A DNA stretch of 64,000 bases from Cupriavidus sp. (GTDB lineage: Bacteria; Pseudomonadota; Gammaproteobacteria; Burkholderiales; Burkholderiaceae). Shown here piece after piece: positions 59,213 through 64,000 of this stretch. The position numbers were made by a program, and so were the translations under genes. Under the pieces are notes generated by a model, which ran no database searches, was not told where the DNA came from, and was given only the letters and a program-made list of their open reading frames with translations. Every line of letters begins with the position of its first letter. Position 1 is the first letter of the stretch. Location of the stretch: contig JAPSLP010000003.1 of assembly GCA_031180665.1 (NCBI GenBank), positions 1 to 64,000 of the forward strand, written 5' to 3'.

Positions 59213-60018
59213 CGCCGATCCCTGCGGCTTCGGCCATGCCGGCTGCGCGCCGGCCCGGGCTGGCCCCTTTGGCCCGTCTCGCCCCGCTGACGCTGGCCTT
59301 GCTGCTGGCCGCCTGCCGCGTCGACCTGTATGCCTCGCTCAACGAGGCCGAAGCGAACCAGATGCTGGCGGTGCTGACCGCCGAAGGCATCGACGCCGAC
59401 AAGGTCCGCGCCGGCGAGACCGGCTGGAGCGTGCGCGTCGACGAGGCGCAACTGCCGGCTGCGCTGGAAGTCCTGCGCAGCGAAGGACTGCCGGGCGAGC
59501 GCTTTTCTTCGCTGGGCCAGGTGTTCCAGAAGCAGGGCCTGGTGGCGACGCCGACCGAGGAGCGCATGCGCTATATCTTCGCGCTGTCGCAGGAACTGTC
59601 GGAGACGCTGCGCAATATCGACGGGGTGGTCACGGCGCGGGTACACGTGGTGATCCCGGCTACCGATCCGCTGTCGGACAAGATCCGGCCGTCGTCGGCG
59701 GCGGTCTTCATCAAGCATCGTCCCGATACCGACCTGCGGCTGCTGGTGCCGACGGTCAAGGACATGGTCGCCCACAGCATCGAGGGCGTGACGCACGAGA
59801 ACGTCTCGTTGTCGCTGGTCGAGGCGCGGCCGTTCACCCCGATCGCGCGGGCGCCAGTCAGCCAGGGCTTCCCGGTCGGCCGCTTCGCCGCGATCGCGGG
59901 GGCGGTGATCGCGGCGCTGGCGCTCGCCGGGCTCGGCGTGCTGGCATGGAAGCGCGGCGGCCTGCGCCAGGCGCTGGGCCGGCTGGGGACACGCAGCGCG
60001 ATGAGGAGCCGTGCCTGA
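59209..60018 (+). CDS. sctJ: Type III secretion MS-ring lipoprotein SctJ
   Basis: A 269-residue YscJ/HrcJ lipoprotein. The signal ends in lipobox LLAAC (Cys36); RVDLYASLNEAEANQMLAVL, LPGERFSSLGQVFQKQGLVA and TARVHVVIPATDPLSDKIRP are family hallmarks. A C-terminal membrane helix (AAIAGAVIAALALAGLGVLA, about 224-244) anchors it on the inner side. Start overlaps sctI stop by four bases; stop overlaps the sctK start by one base. Confidence 0.96.
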   Translation: MTPIPAASAMPAARRPGLAPLARLAPLTLALLLAACRVDLYASLNEAEANQMLAVLTAEGIDADKVRAGETGWSVRVDEAQLPAALEVLRSEGLPGERFSSLGQVFQKQGLVATPTEERMRYIFALSQELSETLRNIDGVVTARVHVVIPATDPLSDKIRPSSAAVFIKHRPDTDLRLLVPTVKDMVAHSIEGVTHENVSLSLVEARPFTPIARAPVSQGFPVGRFAAIAGAVIAALALAGLGVLAWKRGGLRQALGRLGTRSAMRSRA

Positions 60019-60875
60019 TGGTCGCGCTGGCCGCGCCGGGTCTGCCGCATGCCCCGCATGCGCCCTCGCATATGCCCTCGCAGATGCCCTCGCATACGCC
60101 CTCGCTTGCGCTGGCCCGCGCGGTCGCCGATCTTGCGCAGCGCCCGCTCGCGCATCAGCATCCGAGCTGGTTGCCGCGCGAATGGCCGCTGCCGCTGCGC
60201 AGCGCTGACCGGTTCGGCACGGCCGCGGCGCAGGTCTTGGCCGGGCCGCTGTCGCTCGGTGGCGGCGACCGGCAGGCGCGCGAGCTGCTGCACGGCCTGC
60301 TCGATGCGCGCGGCGACCCGCTGGCGCGGCTGGTGCTGCTCGATCGCAGCACGCTGCGGCTGCTCGCCATCTGGTGCGGCATGGCGGTGCACAAGCCCGG
60401 CTTTGCCAGCGAGCGCAGCCGCCTGGCGCAGCAGCTCGACGGCAGGTTGGGGGCGCTGGCCCAGCCGTTGATCGGCACCGTGCCCTACCGGCTGCGACGG
60501 GCTGCACGGCGCTTCGACCCGCAGGCGGTAGCCTTCATCCTGAAGCGCGTGCCCGATCTGCCGGACCTGCCGATGAATCTCGATCCCATCCGTGCGCGGC
60601 CGTCGTCCGCCGCCCGCGTGATGGCCGAACGGGGCTACCGGCTGCTGTGCGGCCTGGTGCAAACGCTGCCGCTGGCTTCAAGCGGCGCGGCACGGGGCGG
60701 CGCGGCACAGGGCGGCGGGGCGACGCTCCTGAACGCGGTGCGCCGCAAGTTCCCGCGCCGGCTGGCCGCGTTGCCGGTGCCCGCGCTGAGCCGTCCGCAG
60801 GCCGCGCAGCTGCGCGAGCTGCTTCTGCTCAATCTGATTCCAGAACGGTTTCCGACATGGCACTGGCTTTTCTGA
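60018..60875 (+). CDS. sctK: Type III secretion sorting-platform protein SctK (HrpB4-like)
   Basis: A 285-residue protein assigned mainly by position between sctJ and sctL, with HQHPSWLPREWPLPLRSADR and PERFPTWHWLF as SctK/HrpB4-like segments. The first about 30 residues are a Pro/His/Ser/Met repeat (PHAPHAPSHMPSQMPSHTPS) encoded by 12-bp units, an unusual variable tail. It links the MS ring to SctQ. Overlaps sctL by 19 bases. Confidence 0.8.
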   Translation: MVALAAPGLPHAPHAPSHMPSQMPSHTPSLALARAVADLAQRPLAHQHPSWLPREWPLPLRSADRFGTAAAQVLAGPLSLGGGDRQARELLHGLLDARGDPLARLVLLDRSTLRLLAIWCGMAVHKPGFASERSRLAQQLDGRLGALAQPLIGTVPYRLRRAARRFDPQAVAFILKRVPDLPDLPMNLDPIRARPSSAARVMAERGYRLLCGLVQTLPLASSGAARGGAAQGGGATLLNAVRRKFPRRLAALPVPALSRPQAAQLRELLLLNLIPERFPTWHWLF

Positions 60876-61465
60876 TTACCAGCGAGAACCTGCAATTGCT
60901 GTCCGAGCGCAAGGTCCTCAAGGAAGCGGAGTACGCGGCCCTGATGGACGCGGCCGAGGTCATCGAGGCCGCGCGCCGCGAGGCGCATCGCATCACCACC
61001 GACGCGCAGCGCGACGCCGAGCAGCGGCGCCAGCACGGCTACCGCGACGGCTGGGCCAAGGCCCAGGCCGAGCACGCGGCCGCGCAGGTCAGCGCCGCCG
61101 CGGAGGCGGAGCGCCAGCTCGGCGCGATGCGGCGGACCATGGCCAATATCGTGATGAAGGCGGTCCAGCAGATCGCCGGCGAGCTCGATCCGGACATCAT
61201 CCTCGAGGTCGCGCTGCAGCGGATCGACGTGCTGGTCCGCAGCGAGCCCTTCATCACCATCCAGATTCCGCTTGGCCGCGAGCAGGCGGTGCGCAACCTG
61301 CTCGACGCGATGGCCGAGACGCTGGACTGGCCGCGCCGCGCCAACGTCGTGGTCGAGCCGAGCCTGGAGCCCGATGCCTGCCGCATCCTGACCCCGTCCG
61401 GCACGATGGAGGTGGGGCTGCAGGCCCAGCTCGAAGCCTTTGCGCGCCGTGTGCAGGCGGGTTGA
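60857..61465 (+). CDS. sctL: Type III secretion stator protein SctL
   Basis: A 202-residue HrpE/YscL/FliH-type protein. The N-terminal half is a charged helix (DAAEVIEAARREAHRITTDA, EQRRQHGYRDGWAKAQAEHA) forming the stalk; the C-terminal half (IVMKAVQQIAGELDPDIILE, NVVVEPSLEPDACRILTPSG) binds the ATPase. It regulates SctN and joins it to SctQ. ATG 60857 lies within sctK. Confidence 0.94.
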   Translation: MALAFLITSENLQLLSERKVLKEAEYAALMDAAEVIEAARREAHRITTDAQRDAEQRRQHGYRDGWAKAQAEHAAAQVSAAAEAERQLGAMRRTMANIVMKAVQQIAGELDPDIILEVALQRIDVLVRSEPFITIQIPLGREQAVRNLLDAMAETLDWPRRANVVVEPSLEPDACRILTPSGTMEVGLQAQLEAFARRVQAG

Positions 61466-61474
61466 ATCCTGCCC

Positions 61475-62947
61475 ATGCCCGACCAGAAGCATCACGCCGC
61501 GTCCTTGATTCCCCGACCCATGGCCGACCCGCTCTCCACCTCCGACCTGAAGGCCGCGCTGCAGCACGCCGCGCTCGATCTCGAACGCGCCTTCGACCAC
61601 TTCACGCCGGTGGCGATGCGCGGGCGCGTGTCGAAGGCGGTCGGCATGCTGATCCATGCGACCGGCATCCAGGCGCATGTCGGCGAAATCTGCCAGCTGG
61701 TCACGCCGGGCGAGCCGCCGCTGCTGGCCGAGGTGGTCGGCTTCGAGCAGCAGACCGCGTTGCTGACGCCGCTGGGGCGCACCACCGGCGTGTCGGCGGT
61801 CACCGAGGTCGTGCCGCAGATGCACGGCTACCGTTGCCCGGCGGGCGCCGCGCTGCTGGGCCGGGTGCTCGACGCGCTGGGCAGCCCGATCGATGGCCGC
61901 GGCCCGCTGGTCGGCGTCAGCCAGGTGCCGGTCGAGAACGAGCCGCCCGATCCGCTGACCCGCGCGCTGATCCGCACGCCGCTGCCGACCGGGGTGCGTG
62001 CGATCGATGGCCTGCTGACGCTGGGCGAAGGCCAGCGCGTCGGCATCTTCGCGCCGCCTGGCGTGGGCAAGAGCACGCTGCTCGGCATGCTGGCGCGCGG
62101 CGCGCAGAGCGATATCAATGTGGTCGCGCTGGTCGGCGAGCGCGGGCGCGAGGTGCGCGAATTCATCGAATACAGCCTCGGCGATGCAGGGCTCGCCCGC
62201 ACCGTGCTGGTCGTGGCGACGTCGGACCGCGCGCCGATGGAGCGCGTCAAGTGCGCGTATACCGCGACCGCGATCGCCGAGCATTTCCGCGACCAGGGCA
62301 AGCGCGTGCTGCTGCTGGTCGATTCGCTGACCCGGCTGGCGCGCGCGCAGCGCGAGATCGGTCTGGCGAGCGGCGAGCCGCCGACGCGCCGCAGTTATCC
62401 GCCGTCGGTCTTCTCGATGCTGCCGCAATTGCTCGAACGCGCCGGCACCGCCGCGCGCGGTTCGATCACCGCCGCCTACACGGTGCTGACCGAAGGCGAG
62501 GACGACAGCGATCCGATCGCGGAGGAGGTCCGCTCGATCCTTGACGGCCATATCGTGCTGTCGCGCAAGCTGGCCAGCGCCGGCCAGTATCCGGCGATCG
62601 ACGTGCTGGCCAGCGTCAGCCGCGTGATGCCGCATGTGGTCGAGGACCAGCAGGCCCGGCACGCGGCCCGGCTGCGCGAGCTGCTGGCCAAGTACCGCGA
62701 GCTGGAGCTGCTGCTGCAGATCGGTGAATACCGTCCCGGCGCCGATGCCGTGGCGGACGCGGCGGTGGCGTCCATCGGCCAGATCCGAGCCTTCCTGGCG
62801 CAACCGGCGGGCCGGCTCGACCCCTACGAGACCACGCTGCGCACGCTGGAACGCGCGATCACGCCGCTGGCTCCGGCCGTGACGCCAGCGACGGCGGCGA
62901 TGGCCGCGCAAGGGCGCGCGACCGCTCAGCAGGAGGCCAACCGATGA
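61475..62947 (+). CDS. sctN: Type III secretion ATPase SctN
   Basis: A 490-residue FliI/HrcN ATPase. Walker A is [10 protein letters not shown] (about 192-201), Walker B is [20 protein letters not shown], and [31 protein letters not shown] and [20 protein letters not shown] are family motifs. It powers unfolding and export at the cytoplasmic face. The start at 61475 (9 bases after sctL) is longer than average; 61520 ([11 protein letters not shown]) is an alternative. Its stop overlaps the sctO start by four bases. Confidence 0.97.
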   Translation: MPDQKHHAASLIPRPMADPLSTSDLKAALQHAALDLERAFDHFTPVAMRGRVSKAVGMLIHATGIQAHVGEICQLVTPGEPPLLAEVVGFEQQTALLTPLGRTTGVSAVTEVVPQMHGYRCPAGAALLGRVLDALGSPIDGRGPLVGVSQVPVENEPPDPLTRALIRTPLPTGVRAIDGLLTLGEGQRVGIFAPPGVGKSTLLGMLARGAQSDINVVALVGERGREVREFIEYSLGDAGLARTVLVVATSDRAPMERVKCAYTATAIAEHFRDQGKRVLLLVDSLTRLARAQREIGLASGEPPTRRSYPPSVFSMLPQLLERAGTAARGSITAAYTVLTEGEDDSDPIAEEVRSILDGHIVLSRKLASAGQYPAIDVLASVSRVMPHVVEDQQARHAARLRELLAKYRELELLLQIGEYRPGADAVADAAVASIGQIRAFLAQPAGRLDPYETTLRTLERAITPLAPAVTPATAAMAAQGRATAQQEANR

Positions 62948-63456
62948 ACGGCCAATCGTCCACGGTGCCGCTGCGCCAGCTCGAGCGCGTGCGCGAGCGG
63001 CGCCACGACGACGCGCATCGCGAGATGCGGCAGAAGCGCGATGCTTTCCTCGAAGGCATGCGGGCCGCCGAGGCGGCGCAAGGCGCGGTACGCGCGGCGC
63101 TTTCCGAGCGGGCGGCGTTTCTGCAGCGGCTGCGCGATAGCGCGGCGAAGGAGGGCGTCGCGATCTCGGGACTGCTCGATGCCCAGGCGTGGCAGGCGTC
63201 GTTCGACGCCCGCATCGCCCGCGCCAACGCCGCGCTGGCGCAGGCCCTCGACATCGCCGGCCAGCGTCGTGCCGAGTTCGAGCAAAGCCGCCGGCAGTGG
63301 GCCCAGGCGCAGGCTCGCCTGACCGGCACGCGCGAACTGATCGATCGCGAACAAGCCGCGGCCCGGGCCGACATCGAGCGCCGCGAGGAAGAGGCGGCCG
63401 AGGAGGCCGCGTTGCGGGTCTGGCAGCGGGCCATGGGCGCAGGCATCAAGGCATGA
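62944..63456 (+). CDS. sctO: Type III secretion stalk protein SctO (HrpB7-like)
   Basis: A 170-residue highly charged, almost wholly helical protein forming a two-helix coiled coil ([20 protein letters not shown] and REQ/EEA-rich C-terminal half with [20 protein letters not shown]). Low sequence conservation is normal; identity rests on coiled coil, size and place between sctN and sctT. It acts as the FliJ-like central stalk of the ATPase. Overlaps both neighbours by four bases. Confidence 0.88.
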   Translation: MNGQSSTVPLRQLERVRERRHDDAHREMRQKRDAFLEGMRAAEAAQGAVRAALSERAAFLQRLRDSAAKEGVAISGLLDAQAWQASFDARIARANAALAQALDIAGQRRAEFEQSRRQWAQAQARLTGTRELIDREQAAARADIERREEEAAEEAALRVWQRAMGAGIKA

Positions 63457-64000
63457 TCGATCCGGCGATGTTCTTCCAGTGGGGCCGCGAGACCGTGATG
63501 CCCATCCTGATGGTGATGCCGCGGCTGCTGACGGCCTTTACCGTGGTGCCGTTCCTGTCGCACCAATCGATCCCCGGGGTGGCCCGCAATGGCATCGTGC
63601 TGGCCATTGCGCTGTTCGTCTCGCCGGGCGCGCGCGTGGACATCGATGCGGTGGCGGGCGGACTGTGGCTGCTGCTGATCTTCAAGGAGGCCTTCATCGG
63701 CCTGCTGCTGGGCATGGCGTTCGGGCTGTTTTTCGTCGCGCTGCAGATGATCGGCGAGCTGATCGATTTCCAGACCGGCTCGGGCAATGCCACCTTCTTC
63801 GATCCGGTGACGCAGCAGGAGGACGGGCCGATGGAAAACCTGCTGTCCCATCTGGGCATCGCGCTGTTCGCCTCGTTCGGCGGCCTGTTCGCGATGACCG
63901 GCGTGATCGTCGAATCGTTCGCCTTCTGGCCGGTGATGTCCTTCGGCCCCGACGTCTCGCTGTCGTCGTTCCAGTTCGCCAATACCTATGCGGGCACGAT
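63453..64000 (+). CDS. sctT: Type III secretion export-gate protein SctT (cut by window end)
   Basis: The first 182 residues of an HrcT/FliR protein, still open at the window end (family about 260-275 residues). Membrane helices begin VMPILMVMPRLLTAFTVVPF; VARNGIVLAIALFVSPGA, IFKEAFIGLLLGMAFGLFFV and GELIDFQTGSGNATFFDPVT are diagnostic, the last being the conserved loop. It completes the SctRST gate. The four-base overlap with sctO shows coupling. sctU is not in the window and could lie beyond. Confidence 0.96.
   Translation, partial: MIDPAMFFQWGRETVMPILMVMPRLLTAFTVVPFLSHQSIPGVARNGIVLAIALFVSPGARVDIDAVAGGLWLLLIFKEAFIGLLLGMAFGLFFVALQMIGELIDFQTGSGNATFFDPVTQQEDGPMENLLSHLGIALFASFGGLFAMTGVIVESFAFWPVMSFGPDVSLSSFQFANTYAGT

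Noticed and set aside
60635..62911. 758-residue minus-strand open frame opposite sctL-sctN
   Set aside because: Same mirror effect; the plus strand holds unmistakable SctN and SctL.

Overview
The window is GC-rich and densely coded. Its gene content points to a betaproteobacterium of the order Burkholderiales, probably Cupriavidus or a close relative: two Bug-family solute receptors next to catabolic genes, a CaiB-type CoA transferase, many LysR/GntR/IclR/MocR/LacI regulators, and a type III secretion (T3SS) cluster ordered as in the Ralstonia/Xanthomonas/Burkholderia Hrp group. The genus is inferred from content; there is no rRNA or other marker here.

Positions 1-26939 are mostly chromosomal catabolic and stress genes. 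They start with the 5' end of a Ku DNA-repair gene, then an amino-acid ABC transporter. Next come a GntR regulator with a Bug receptor and CoA transferase, a quinone oxidoreductase/GST/enoyl-CoA hydratase run, a divergent LysR/GlxA-type regulator pair, an oxidative-stress set (NmrA-like, Ohr/OsmC, AhpD-like, cupin), a sugar-type ABC importer between two Fe(II) dioxygenases, a chemoreceptor, a diguanylate cyclase, and a Bug receptor/hydroxyacid dehydrogenase/HTH-citrate-synthase group.

Positions about 26940-31811 form a compact island with visibly lower GC and different codon use. It holds a HEPN-motif protein on the minus strand and a divergent, tightly spaced three-gene operon on the plus strand whose first product has a PD-(D/E)xK-like nuclease signature. 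I do not recognise the set as a named system; it is the best candidate for an undescribed defence-type system. The island abuts a mosaic scar (31812-32923) made of a decayed duplicate of a phosphodiesterase gene, the end of an ABC ATPase gene, and a scrap of the citrate-synthase-like gene.

Positions 33022-49915 carry an ODP-type metallo-hydrolase, a MocR regulator divergent from an AhpD-like gene, and a LacI-controlled operon (binding protein, two permeases, ATPase, phosphodiesterase) with a perfect palindromic operator. They continue with an OB-fold lipoprotein-like protein, a PhoX-type phosphatase, IclR and a D-amino-acid-dehydrogenase-like oxidase, and a YcbK/L,D-transpeptidase pair.

Positions 50289-64000 carry most of a type III secretion apparatus: sctQ-sctR on the minus strand, and sctV-S-C-D-(small subunit)-I-J-K-L-N-O-T on the plus strand, with sctT cut by the window end. 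The cluster has unusual sequence features: a triple 15-bp-spaced TTTCGGTC array upstream of sctQ, an 11-bp tandem repeat directly before sctV, a repeat-encoded linker in SctQ, a REP-like element fused into the start of sctC, and a GNRA-loop hairpin after the small-subunit gene. Short tandem repeats (8-41 bp units) recur in intergenic gaps across the window.
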